Assembly (NCBI GenBank): GCA_027422505.1
Contig: JAPQWV010000002.1
Span: forward strand, 28,560,501 to 28,624,500
DNA from: Craterostigma plantagineum
Taxonomy: Eukaryota > Streptophyta > Magnoliopsida > Lamiales > Linderniaceae
Reading direction: 5' to 3'
Length of the DNA: 64,000 nt
The notes under the pieces are model-generated. The model saw only the letters and a list, made by a program, of their open reading frames with translations, had not been told where the DNA came from and searched no databases. The position numbers and the translations under genes are program-made. Positions 11,501 through 21,736 of this stretch are shown one piece after another. Numbering within the stretch: the stretch's first letter is position 1; each line of letters opens with the position of its first letter.

Positions 11501-13149
11501 GAAATACCTCATGGATCAAAAGGTGCTTTCACCATTACAGCAGAAGTGGATGACTAAGCTGCTAGGCTACAACTATGAGATCCACTACAAAAAGGGGGTG
11601 GAGAATAAGGTAGCTGATGCTTTGTCTCGAAGAGAAGAAGGTCACACAGCTTTTGGGATCACTACAGTGATACCAAGCTGGGTACTCAAGGTGATCAGAA
11701 GCTATGAAGGGGACACACAAATGCAGGAGATCCTTTCTGCCAAGGCAGTAGATCCCAACTCATATCCCCTATACACAGTCACTGAAGGGGCCCTCAGGTA
11801 CAAGGGCAGGTTGGTGGTGGGGAACGACAACAACCTAAGGAGAGAGGTCATCACAGCCATTCATGATACATCTGTGGGAGGCCATTCAGGTATGAATGGT
11901 ACATATGCTAGACTGAAAAGGTTGTTTTATTGGCCTAGGATGAAATCAGAGGTGGAAGAATGGGTTAAAGGCCGTGAGGTGTGTAGCAGAAATAAGGCAG
12001 AACATGGGCCTTATGCAGGGTTATTACAACCACTGCCAGTATACACAGCAGGCATGGACCCATATCACCATGGATTTTGTGGAGGGTCTACCTAGGTCTG
12101 AAGGTAAGGACACTGTGTTGGTAGTGGTGGACAGGCTTACAAAATATGCCCATTTTATAGCATTGTCACACCCTTACTCAGCAGAAACAGTGGCAAAAGT
12201 ATTCTTAGCAAATGTTTATAAGTTACACGGGCTACCTAATTCTATTGTCTCTGATAGGGATAAGATCTTTACAAGTTCATTTTGGAAGGAATTATTTGGG
12301 AGGCTCAATGTTAAGCTGGATATGACCACAGCATATCACCCTCAATCTGATGGACAGACCGAGAGGGTGAATCAATGCCTGGAAAACTACCTAAGATGTA
12401 TGACAGGAGAGCACCCAAGGAAATGGATGAAATGGCTGCCTTTAGCTGAGTTTTGGTATAATACAAATTACCATGCTAGCATCAAGGCTACCCCATTTGA
12501 GGCATTGTATGGGTATCAACCTCCCCCTTTGACAGTGGAGCCTTATTTAGGTACTGACACGACAGGAGCAGGGGGGTTTTTACAAGATAGAGCTGACTTC
12601 TTACAGTCTCTCAAGGGAAATCTGGTTCAAGCCCAGAACCGGATGAAACTATATGGAGACCAGAAAAGACAGGAAAGAAGCTTCGAAGTAGGGGACAAAG
12701 TTTACCTTAAATTGCAACCCTTTAGGCAAAACTCTGTGGTACTGCGGAAGAACTTGAAATTGAGCGCCAGGTATTTCGGCCCTTTTGAAGTGTTGGAGAA
12801 GGTTGGTTCCGTCGCTTACAGGTTAGATCTGCCCCCGGAAGCGAGGATCCACCCTACATTTCATGTATCGCTGCTGAAAAAGGTTGTAAGCCCTAAAATC
12901 AGTCCCATACCCTCACTACCAAAAACGAACGAAGAAGGCGAGTATGTGGTACAACCCACGGAGATTTTGAACACGAGAACGATTAATAGAAAAGGGGAAA
13001 ACATACCTCAGATGCTGGTCAAATGGTCCAACGGCGATTGTGCGGATGCAACTTGGGAAGATGAGGCTTATATACGGGCTAAATTTGCAGGGGATCCTTG
13101 GGGACAAGGATTGTTTCGACCGGGGGGGAATTGTTACATCCCCAATTGA
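8512..13149 (+). pseudogene. Element B gag-pol polyprotein, three breaks
   Basis: From ATG 8512 the frame holds a gag coiled coil, TAG at 8935-8937, gag proper, a knuckle [14 protein letters not shown], protease (LVDSGSS) and RT. A 1-base loss near 10707 shifts frame just before MPFGLCNAPATFQ. RT continues with FFDDILVY, RNase H with TDASGQGVGAVL, and the integrase HHCC region, where the first Cys of the CxxC pair is Arg (codon 11973-11975). A second frame shift near 12040-12050 precedes the integrase core (MDFVEGLP, VSDRDKIF, SDGQTERVN). The C-terminus is a chromodomain (MLVKWSNGDCADATWED). The stop at 13147-13149 lies inside the 3' LTR. Confidence 0.9.
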
Positions 13150-13660
13150 GGAAGATACAATGGAGAAGGAAAGGGTTTGTGGTTCGGACAAGAAGTGGTT
13201 AGGGCTTGGAAGTGGAGTTGGGGATTTGTCTGAATGGGGCACGACAAAAGCTAGATCGAAGAAGGTTAAAGGAAAAGAAGTGTGGTCTGGGCTTTCACGT
13301 GATGGGCTCGGCTGAAGAATGGTGAAGGGGGAATAATTGCAGTGTTGGGCTTACGGGCCTTTTCCTTAATTCAATCAAATGGGACTAAATACACCAATGA
13401 GCCCATATTAGCTTAATAGTATATAAGCTGTAATGGAACTGTCATTTTGGGATTATGAAAATGAAATTACCCTAATTCTCATCTCATACTCTCTTGTCTT
13501 CTTCTCCTTTATTCTCATCTACTCTGATCGTCCTTCTTTCTCTTTTGTCATACAGTAAATCTTCCTAAGTATACAGAAAAATTCCCAAAATTAGTTACTG
13601 TTACATCGGCAAGGTATTTATCACATAGGACATTCCCACAAACATATTAAAAACGTTACA
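13132..13660 (+). repeat. Element B 3' LTR
   Basis: 529 bp, two mismatches to the 5' LTR (C for T near base 11; T for C near position 439). Its TATATAAG at 13420-13427 points into the downstream RAD16 exons. Confidence 0.93.
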
Positions 13661-13665
13661 GCAAG

Positions 13666-16538
13666 AAAAGGAGAATGTGCATTCTACGGATGATCAGGAT
13701 GTGCATAACCAGTCTCCATCTGCTCGGGAATCCATTTTGCATTCATTGGAATGGAATCGGATTATATTGGATGAAGTAAGATTTTTTTACAGTGCTTCTT
13801 TTCTTATATGCATTAATATTTCCTTTTTCGTTGTGATACTTTGCTGTCTGCTAAAGATCAACAATTCTGTTAGTTAGGTTGAGCATCCTCGATGATAATA
13901 TAATAATACTTATGGTTGATTGGTTGATTTTACCTTGGTTTAGTTCTTTTATACTCTGTTGTTTCTATTGCATTTTATCAATTCATTGTTTAAAAATAGA
14001 ATAGCATCAATCATTGTGTTATTTGTCTAGAAGAAGGGTAACGTTTTGCTATGTCGATATATTTTTATTTTTCTGGTTCACTCTTTGTATTTCTTTGGTT
14101 GAAACCATTTTTCCTTAATTCTATCATGTGCTCGTAGATATTGACTGTTTAACTGACTTGTTTCTTGATCTTTATCTTCTTTACTTCTTGACTCAGGGTC
14201 ATTATATAAAAGCGAGGCACAGCAACACAACCAAAGCCGTTCTTGCTTTAAAATCTTCATATAAATGGGCTTTAAGTGGCACTCCCGTTCAAAATAATTT
14301 TGGAGAGCTTTATTCACTTGTAAGTTACTCTCAAGACGATTTTTTCTCGTCATTGTTTATGCTTTGTCGTGACAATAGATTGATATCTTCATGCAGGTTC
14401 GTTTTCTTCAAGTTGTTCCTTATTCTTATTATTTCTGCAAGGACTGCGATTGCCGGAACCTTGACCACTGGTATGGCTGGACATTTTGTAGAAAAAGAAA
14501 TTCAAGTTCCCTCTGTATCTTCTGCTTTCTTTTGCCCTTCCTTCTTTGGGAAGGATAAAAGATCAAAGTCCACTATGCAGAACATTCTTCTAAATTACAG
14601 TTCTAGTTAAGGAATGAAAATAGCTATACTTCATATTTATTCAGAAATATAAGATGGGAATGTAAGTTCTATGACCTTAACCCTGGTCTCATAGAATTTT
14701 GTATCAACATAGAAACTCTTACACTGGTTTTTGTATCTATAAAAGCATGTTAGCGCATATCCGTTTCACATAATTGTTGTCTTACTTAGGCACTGATAAA
14801 TGGATGATTCATCAATATTGCGTATTGAATGGGTAAACAATCTGTAACTAAACACACTGTTAGAGGGATCCACTCCTTTGTGACTTTCTCATTCCTGACC
14901 ATTTTTACAGTGCGAAAATAGTATGCCCAGACTGTGATCATTGCAATGTCAGACACTTCTGTTGGTGGAATAAAGTAAGTTGCTTAATAATTGAGTGCTA
15001 TCCTGTTTTGAAGCTCTTGCTCACGAATAACCAGTGAGGTTATGGAACATTTTGTATGTCAGTATATTGCTTCACCGATTCAAGATTATGGAAATGCTGG
15101 GTATGGTAGGGATGCTATGATTCTGTTGAAGCACAAAATTTTGAAAAGTCTATTGTTAAGGCGTACAAAAAAAGGACGGGAGGCTGACCTTGCGCTTCCT
15201 TCCAGAACAGTACGTCTGTAGTTTTGAAAGCTCGATTTTTTGCTTATTACTATTCTGGCGTCTAACTGATTTTAAGTTTTAGGTGATTCTTAGACGGGAT
15301 TTGCTCGATGTTGTTGAGGAAGACTACTACACAGCATTGTACAAAGAGAGTCAGGCACAGTTTAATACGTATGCATCTGTATCCATTAAACACTATAAAT
15401 TGTAAATGATTAGTTTGATAGCTTTATCGATGAGATAGTCTTTTCTAGCTGTTTTTCAAAAAGTTAGAGTACACCTGCTTATGAGATGGCCATGTTAGAT
15501 TTATAAAACTAAATTATTCATCTCTTGATCGGCTTATTAACTCTTAAAATTACAGGTGGATAGCCATGTAATGTGTTAAATAGTGAAATCTGCTTGTTTA
15601 CAAATCTAGCGCCATACATATTACTGACTCGTCAACATTGATTATTCTCCCCCCCCCCCCCCCCACATGTTTGGGCATGATTCATATGTTTCTACACCTG
15701 AATTTGATCACCTACATGGATTTTTCCTGTGTTTTATTTGTCGTGCTTTTTCCGCAATATCCCTATGCCTCTTTTTTTTTTTTTCGTACTTTTTTTGCAC
15801 TTGAATTTAGTCAGTAATTGAGATTTTAACTTCCTAGATTTATTTTCTTTCTCACGGCATCATATATATTGCAGATACATCACAGCAGGGACAGCATTCT
15901 ACGCCCACATATTTGATCTTCTGACACGCCTTCGGCAGGTTGCTTACTTTCCTACTTAATAATGCACTTATATTTTCACGTGTATTTCCCTATGGTTTGA
16001 GGAATCACTGAACATGATTACAGTTTTGGTAAATTTCTCCATACGGTCTTTTGCTTATGATGGATGTGTTATTACATTGCATTTGCCTGTTTAGATTAAT
16101 TATTAGTGAGAAATGTTAGAGTCTAATCCGATGAATTCTGATATTCATAATCACATGACCGACTAAGCAAAGGCGTGTTATTTGATGGTCGCAAATGGTA
16201 AGGTGAAATGAAAGAGGGAGAGAGCACACAACATCATTCTTGCCTTTTATAATTGCTCAAAGTCAGTTTTTTGAGAAAGTCTCTGGAATGGGGTGCGCAG
16301 TTAGCTGTCACTATTACTGCTACTGCCTAACCAATTAAGAGCAACATTGGTCATGTTTCCCTGACCTAGATGATATATCCTTTATTCTAAAGATTTAATC
16401 GAATCCGACTCTGTTATGCAGGCAGTTAATCATCCTTACCTTGTGGAATATTCTCATACCACAATGCAGAGAAAGATTAATACAGTTGACAATGTTAATG
16501 ATGATAAATGCAGTTTGTGCCATGGTCCCGAAGGAGAT
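13666..16538 (+). pseudogene. RAD16: RAD16 exons: DE-H box, SGT motif, start of RING
   Basis: After element B the exon gives an acidic linker and EWNRIILDE, then the 14197 exon continues GHYIKARHSNTT, so the usual DEAH box (motif II) reads DEGH. Motif III follows as KWALSGTPVQNNFGELYSL. Exons at 14397 and 14911 hold a Cys-rich insert (FCKDCDC, CPDCDHC, RHFCWWNK). Exons at 15063, 15283 and 15875 carry LKHKILKSLLLRRTKKG, EEDYYTALYKESQAQFN and HIFDLLTRLRQ. The 16422 exon begins the RING with CSLCHGPEGD and is cut by element C after GAGAT at 16534-16538. Splice sites are all canonical. The intron before 15875 holds a C-homopolymer at about 15650-15664. Confidence 0.87.
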
Positions 16539-16877
16539 TGATGGGTACGAAATCGCGAATCAAACTTCACGGATCTTGACGAGGCTGGGTCCTTGTCAAA
16601 GATCAAACTTCTAATAACTTTATTTCATAGATGCATAATCGATACAAAGGGTCACTGCCCTTTTATAGATGATAAAACTTATATTCTAGGGAAATCATTA
16701 ATGCTAGGAAATAAACTAATTATTTAGAAAGATTTGATGCGATCATATCGCTTATTTATAGAAACTCCAATATTCAAGATTCAATTCTTATCCATCTTGG
16801 CGCGCCTCACGTAAACCCGATATGGTTGATTTATTCCCTCGTTGAACTTATCCGCTTGCTCAGCTTGCTCCACATCA
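16539..16877 (-). repeat. Element C 3' LTR (left copy)
   Basis: 339 bp, identical by eye to 21393-21731. It contains the last ~97 bp of the integrase reading frame (to 16781). Confidence 0.93.
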
Positions 16878-18070
16878 ACTCGTTGCCCCTTAAGAACAGC
16901 CTTGTCCTCAAGGCTAAATTGTGGGAATTGTTGAGACAAATCTTCCACTTCAACCCACGTCGCCTCATCTTGTGGTTTACCCTTCCAACCCACCAAAACT
17001 TCGTGTATTTCTCGAGAATCAACTTGTCGAATGCGAGATCCTAAGATTTCTTCTGGCTCAAATATAGAACTCTCTGTTATTTCTAAACTTGCCGGTAATG
17101 CCATCTCCACAGGATGATCTCCAACCACTCGCTTTAGTTGAGACACATGGAAAACCGGATGAATACGGGAAGATGGGGGTAGGCACAATTCATAAGCCGT
17201 CGAACCGATTCGCTTAAGGATCGAAAATGGGCCATAGTACTTGGCTGCAATTTTATTGTACGAGGTACCTGTTAATGAAGTTTGACGATGAGGCCGAACC
17301 TTGAGAAATACCTTGTCACCCACCTGAAATTCCGCATCCCGTCTATATTTATTTGCGTATAGAACCATGCGTTGTCGGGCCCTCTCCAAATTCGATCGCA
17401 GCTGCTGAAGAATTTTATCACGACTACTCAAGACTTCCGCCACTGCCTCTATCTTGCAATCCTCGTGAATGAACCGCCTCAATGTTGGGGGTGGCCTTCC
17501 ATAAACTACCTCAAATGGGGTTAACTTGGCAGCAGTTTGAAACGATGTATTATACCAGTACTCAGCCCATGCCAACCAACCTGCCCATTTCCTTGGTTGC
17601 TCAGAAGAGAAACAACGCAAATACGTCTCCAAGATACGGTTGAGAACCTCTGTCTGCCCGTCGGTTTCAGGGTGATACGCTGAGCTGAACTTCAGTCCCG
17701 TCCCCTGCAATTTAAATATCTCCCTCCAAAAAGCGCTCATGAAAATAGGATCTCGATCGCTTACAATAGTTCTCGGCACCCCGTGCAATCGAAAAATCTC
17801 TCTAACAAATTTTTCAGCCAAACTCTTCGCTGTGATAGGCGCCCCTAATGTCACGAAATGTCCATATTTCGAAAGTCTATCCACCACCACCAAAATAGTC
17901 GTGTACCCGTGCGATTTTGGTAAACCTGTTATGAAATCCATCGAGATATCTTCCCACACCGCATCCGGAATCGGCAGCGGCTGTAACAATCCAGCCGGAT
18001 GTTGCGCTTCATACTTTGATTTCTGGCAGACGAGACAATTACTCACATATTCTTTAATGCGCCGATACAT
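16781..18070 (-). CDS. Element C integrase with C-terminal chromodomain
   Basis: Continues the polyprotein in another frame from MYRRIKEYVSNCLVCQKSK (HHCC). The D,D-35-E core shows MDFITGLPKSHG, VSDRDPIF and ETDGQTEVLN. A GPFSILKRIGSTAYELCLP module and a chromodomain (HEVLVGWKGKPQDEATW) follow. The last ~32 residues are encoded inside the 3' LTR. It overlaps the upstream frame by 28 bp; without the 1-base deletion the two would be one ORF. The deletion could also be an assembly error. Confidence 0.9.
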   Translation of the reverse strand: MYRRIKEYVSNCLVCQKSKYEAQHPAGLLQPLPIPDAVWEDISMDFITGLPKSHGYTTILVVVDRLSKYGHFVTLGAPITAKSLAEKFVREIFRLHGVPRTIVSDRDPIFMSAFWREIFKLQGTGLKFSSAYHPETDGQTEVLNRILETYLRCFSSEQPRKWAGWLAWAEYWYNTSFQTAAKLTPFEVVYGRPPPTLRRFIHEDCKIEAVAEVLSSRDKILQQLRSNLERARQRMVLYANKYRRDAEFQVGDKVFLKVRPHRQTSLTGTSYNKIAAKYYGPFSILKRIGSTAYELCLPPSSRIHPVFHVSQLKRVVGDHPVEMALPASLEITESSIFEPEEILGSRIRQVDSREIHEVLVGWKGKPQDEATWVEVEDLSQQFPQFSLEDKAVLKGQRVDVEQAEQADKFNEGINQPYRVYVRRAKMDKN

Positions 18071-21000
18071 GCCCCTCCATATACGCTTGCAGCAATTCGT
18101 CGATAGGTGCGAAACACCCCTGCGTGTCCACCTGCTGGGGTATCGTGAAATTCATGCATCAATACTGGAATCCATGCCGACGAGTCGGGCAACACCAGGC
18201 GCCCTTTATGCAAGAGCTTCCCGTCCACGATTGTAAATCCCGTCCGCTCATTCTGGCCTCGTTGTATTTCCCCCATGATTTCCTGAAGGTATGGATCCGA
18301 CTGTTGTTCCTTTACTACCTCTTTTATTGACGTCCACCATGGCCCGCTAATGGCAGCAAGTTCGTGATCTCCTTCCATTCGGCGAGATAGTGAATCAGCC
18401 GCTGAATTTGAGCGTCCCGTTTTGTATTCGATGTCGAAGGTGTATCCCATCAGCTTGGCCACCCAAACCTGCTGCGACGGAGTAACTATTCGTTGATTTA
18501 ACAAATATTTCAAACTATGATGATCTGTCCTAACGATGAAATGACGTCCAATTAAGTATGGTCGCCAATGTTGTATGGCTAGGACCAATCCCATCAGCTC
18601 TCGTTCGTACGTCGACTTAGTACCCTCTGACAGTCCCTTGCTAAAGTAAGCTATTGGACGCCCTTCCTGCATCAGCACCGCTCCGATTCCTGTTCCGGAC
18701 GCATCGCATTCGATAATGAAAGTCTTCTTGAAATCGGGCATGGCTAGAACCGGGGCCGACGTCAATGCTTCCTTTAACGTCCGAAAGGCTGCATCAGCGG
18801 CCTCTGTCCATACAAATCGGTCCGCAAACTCCTTCTTCAACAGTTGGGTCAGGGGTCGTGCAATTATCCCGTAATTCCGTACGAACCTACGGTAATAGCC
18901 CGTCAACCCTAGAAATCCTCTCACCTCTTTCACGGACTTAGGCCGCGGCCACTCGACCACCGATATGACCTTCGTTGGATCCATGGAAACTCCTTGTTGA
19001 GAAATTACGTGGCCTAGGTACTCGACTTGTTCGCATGCGAACGCACACTTTTTGCGATTCGCCTTAAAGTGATTCTCTCGCAGAATCTCCAGAACATGTG
19101 TTAGGTGTAATATGTGGTCTGCCCAAGACTTGCTATAAATTAGAATATCATCGAAGAACACGAGAACATACTTACGTAACAGGGGCCGAAACAGGTCGTT
19201 CATCGTAGATTGAAAGGTGGCCGGGGCGTTCGTTAATCCGAATGGCATTACGAGGAATTCGTAGTGTCCATTGTGAGTCCGGAAAGCAGTCTTTGGCACG
19301 TCATTCGGCACAACACGAATTTGATGATAGCCTGAGCGTAAATCGATTTTTGAAAATATCTTTGCCCCTGATAATTCATCCAACATCTCTTGTATAACGG
19401 GTATTGGGTACTTGTCCGGAATTGTAGCTTTGTTCAATTGCCGATAATCCACGCAAAACCTCCAACTTCCGTCTTTCTTTTTGACTAATAGTACCGGGCT
19501 CGAGAATGGGCTAGCGCTTGGTTGAATGATTCCCGCCAATAGCATATCACTGACCAACCTCTCGATCTCATCCTTTTGTGCATGCCCGTAGCGGTATGGC
19601 CGAACTGAAATTGGACCAGCTTCCCTATTTAATTGGATTCGATGGTCGGTGGGCCGACTCGGTGGCAAGCCCTCGGGGTCCCCAAACACCTTCGAATTTG
19701 CATCGAGTATTGTTTCCAACGCCCTCTTGTTCGCTGGATCAGTGGCATCTTCTTCTAATGCGGGCATATCACGATGCTCATCTAAAATGACGGCCCAAAA
19801 TTCCGTTTCCTCGTCATGCATCAAGGAGCGAATTCCTACCTCCCGACGACATAAGGAAGGATCCCCTCTGATCTGGATCGACTTGCCTCCGCTCTCAAAA
19901 AGCATAGTCATCTTGCCCCAATTCACCCGAACATCGCCTAAAGTTGCTAGCCAAGCGATCCCCAATATCACGTCAACGCTACCCAAGGGAAACACATAGC
20001 AATCTGCTCGTACCTCGAATTGTTCTAGCTGAATCTGCAAGCCACGACATAAACCCATCGATTCTGCCCTACGCCCATCTCCGAGTTGGACCCCAAACTT
20101 ACCCGTAACGTCTGCCCGTAACTTCAATTCGCTCACTAACTTTTGTGACACAAAGTTATGACTCGCACCGCTGTCCACCAGAATTATGATATCGTTACCC
20201 GCCGTTTTGCCCCGCAGTCGCATTGTGCGTGGCCCGGATAGACCCGCCATTGAGCAGAAGGATAGAGCAACATTGGTTAGTTGCTCCTCTTCTTGGGCTG
20301 GCGCCACTTCATTCTCCGTTTCTATTTGCATTTCTTCCAATTCTGCATCCAACGAATCCCCGTCCTCTATTAACATCACCCGAAGCTGTTTCATCGGGCA
20401 GTCGTGAAGCGGGTGGTATGGCTGGCGACAACGGAAGCACAATCCCTTCTGCCTCAGTTCTTCATACTCTTTTTGGGGTAGGCGTCTAAAAGGAGTTCGA
20501 GCATTGGATTGTCCGGAAACGGCTGGTTTGGGTGCTGATACCCTTTGGGAGTGGGTCAGATTCGGAGCCGGTGAGGAACGAATCATTGAAGGGGCACGGA
20601 AAGAAGATGATGACCCGCGGCTGCCCGAGAAATTTGTTCGGTTTTCCCATGTCCCTGTTGGTTGTCGTTGATACTTTCTTTCAATATTCTGTGCCATTTG
20701 CATCGCAACTTCCAAATTTTCCGGGTTCAAGATTCGAAGGTCGCAACGGATCTCTTCCTTCAAGCCGTTCATGAAATAACCCAAATAATGCTCCTCGCTA
20801 AGATTCGGCACTTGATTGGACAGTTGAATGAACAAGTCGATATAGTTGACCACAGAACTTGTTTGTTTAACCGCGGCTAAACGTTCATACGGACTTCCTT
20901 CATATCTTTCATCAAATCGAACCATGAGCGCGTGAGTAAATTGTTGCCATGAGAACCCTGGTTTGCGACGTTGGAGCCATCGAAGCCAATTCAGAGCTAC

Positions 21001-21366
21001 CCCTTCCATTGCCACTAGCACTAGTGGAATTCGCTGATCTTCGGATATGGCATGGATGTCAAACAATTGCTCCACCCGAGCAAGCCACCCGTGTGGTTCA
21101 ATTCCGTCGAATGTTGGTAGGGCTAGGTTGGTTGTTAGACTGGTGCCGCCTGTTGAATTTCCGCCATTGCCACGAGGTGGTGTGTTGGAGTCGCCCGACA
21201 CCTCTCCGGTAGAAAGTCCCGAGAGAACCCGTAATATTTCAGCCATATTCTGCTTGACCTCGTCGATGCTTGTCTTCATTTGAAGCTGCTCTTCGGCCAT
21301 GATACTAACATTTTCCTCGAGAGTTTGTAGTTTTGCGCTGGTTGAAGAATCGCGTGTTTCCACCAT
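18043..21366 (-). CDS. Element C gag-protease-RT-RNase H
   Basis: An open frame from ATG 21366 (MVETRDSS). Gag has an N-terminal coiled coil, then a CX2CX4HX4C knuckle, CFRCRQPYHPLHDC. Protease has ILVDSGASHNF, RT has MPFGLTNAPATFQ and VLVFFDDILIYS, and RNase H has ECDASGTGIGAVLM and a TDHHSLKYLL segment. It runs into the integrase zinc region (HDTPAGGHAG) and then leaves frame because of a 1-base deletion near 18075-18083, ending at 18043. Every catalytic motif looked for is present. Confidence 0.92.
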   Translation of the reverse strand: MVETRDSSTSAKLQTLEENVSIMAEEQLQMKTSIDEVKQNMAEILRVLSGLSTGEVSGDSNTPPRGNGGNSTGGTSLTTNLALPTFDGIEPHGWLARVEQLFDIHAISEDQRIPLVLVAMEGVALNWLRWLQRRKPGFSWQQFTHALMVRFDERYEGSPYERLAAVKQTSSVVNYIDLFIQLSNQVPNLSEEHYLGYFMNGLKEEIRCDLRILNPENLEVAMQMAQNIERKYQRQPTGTWENRTNFSGSRGSSSSFRAPSMIRSSPAPNLTHSQRVSAPKPAVSGQSNARTPFRRLPQKEYEELRQKGLCFRCRQPYHPLHDCPMKQLRVMLIEDGDSLDAELEEMQIETENEVAPAQEEEQLTNVALSFCSMAGLSGPRTMRLRGKTAGNDIIILVDSGASHNFVSQKLVSELKLRADVTGKFGVQLGDGRRAESMGLCRGLQIQLEQFEVRADCYVFPLGSVDVILGIAWLATLGDVRVNWGKMTMLFESGGKSIQIRGDPSLCRREVGIRSLMHDEETEFWAVILDEHRDMPALEEDATDPANKRALETILDANSKVFGDPEGLPPSRPTDHRIQLNREAGPISVRPYRYGHAQKDEIERLVSDMLLAGIIQPSASPFSSPVLLVKKKDGSWRFCVDYRQLNKATIPDKYPIPVIQEMLDELSGAKIFSKIDLRSGYHQIRVVPNDVPKTAFRTHNGHYEFLVMPFGLTNAPATFQSTMNDLFRPLLRKYVLVFFDDILIYSKSWADHILHLTHVLEILRENHFKANRKKCAFACEQVEYLGHVISQQGVSMDPTKVISVVEWPRPKSVKEVRGFLGLTGYYRRFVRNYGIIARPLTQLLKKEFADRFVWTEAADAAFRTLKEALTSAPVLAMPDFKKTFIIECDASGTGIGAVLMQEGRPIAYFSKGLSEGTKSTYERELMGLVLAIQHWRPYLIGRHFIVRTDHHSLKYLLNQRIVTPSQQVWVAKLMGYTFDIEYKTGRSNSAADSLSRRMEGDHELAAISGPWWTSIKEVVKEQQSDPYLQEIMGEIQRGQNERTGFTIVDGKLLHKGRLVLPDSSAWIPVLMHEFHDTPAGGHAGVFRTYRRIAASVYGGACIGALKNM

Positions 21367-21392
21367 GATCGGATCCGGCAGGTCGGACCAAT

Positions 21393-21731
21393 TGATGGGT
21401 ACGAAATCGCGAATCAAACTTCACGGATCTTGACGAGGCTGGGTCCTTGTCAAAGATCAAACTTCTAATAACTTTATTTCATAGATGCATAATCGATACA
21501 AAGGGTCACTGCCCTTTTATAGATGATAAAACTTATATTCTAGGGAAATCATTAATGCTAGGAAATAAACTAATTATTTAGAAAGATTTGATGCGATCAT
21601 ATCGCTTATTTATAGAAACTCCAATATTCAAGATTCAATTCTTATCCATCTTGGCGCGCCTCACGTAAACCCGATATGGTTGATTTATTCCCTCGTTGAA
21701 CTTATCCGCTTGCTCAGCTTGCTCCACATCA
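21393..21731 (-). repeat. Element C 5' LTR (right copy)
   Basis: 339 bp, identical by eye to the left copy. The gag frame can be read from an ATG at 21417 inside this LTR, but ATG 21366 is the more likely start. Confidence 0.93.
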
Positions 21732-21736
21732 GAGAT

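Larger units (their letters stand above)
7950..13660 (+). mobile_element. Element B: chromodomain Ty3/Gypsy retrotransposon in a RAD16 exon
   Basis: 5711 bp with two 529-bp LTRs, TG..CA ends and the duplication GCAAG (7945-7949 and 13661-13665). The primer-binding site TGGTATCAGAGC (initiator Met tRNA) is at 8480-8491, and a G-run polypurine tract (CGGGGGGGAAT) abuts the 3' LTR. By eye the LTRs differ at two positions, both C/T, so the insertion is recent, yet the coding region is broken by one stop and two frameshifts. Confidence 0.93.
16539..21731 (-). mobile_element. Element C: very young chromodomain Ty3/Gypsy retrotransposon in the RAD16 RING exon
   Basis: 5193 bp on the minus strand, with 339-bp LTRs (16539-16877 and 21393-21731) that I read as identical. 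TG..CA ends are flanked by GAGAT at 16534-16538 and 21732-21736. The primer-binding site should start at the TGG two bases after the 5' LTR (minus strand, near 21390); I could not assign its tRNA. A purine-rich AAGGGGCAACGAG precedes the 3' LTR. A single 1-base deletion breaks gag-pol. Confidence 0.94.

Noticed and set aside
19578..21283. Plus-strand open frames of 70-116 codons
   Set aside because: Antisense shadows of the gag-pol frame of element C, without protein resemblance.
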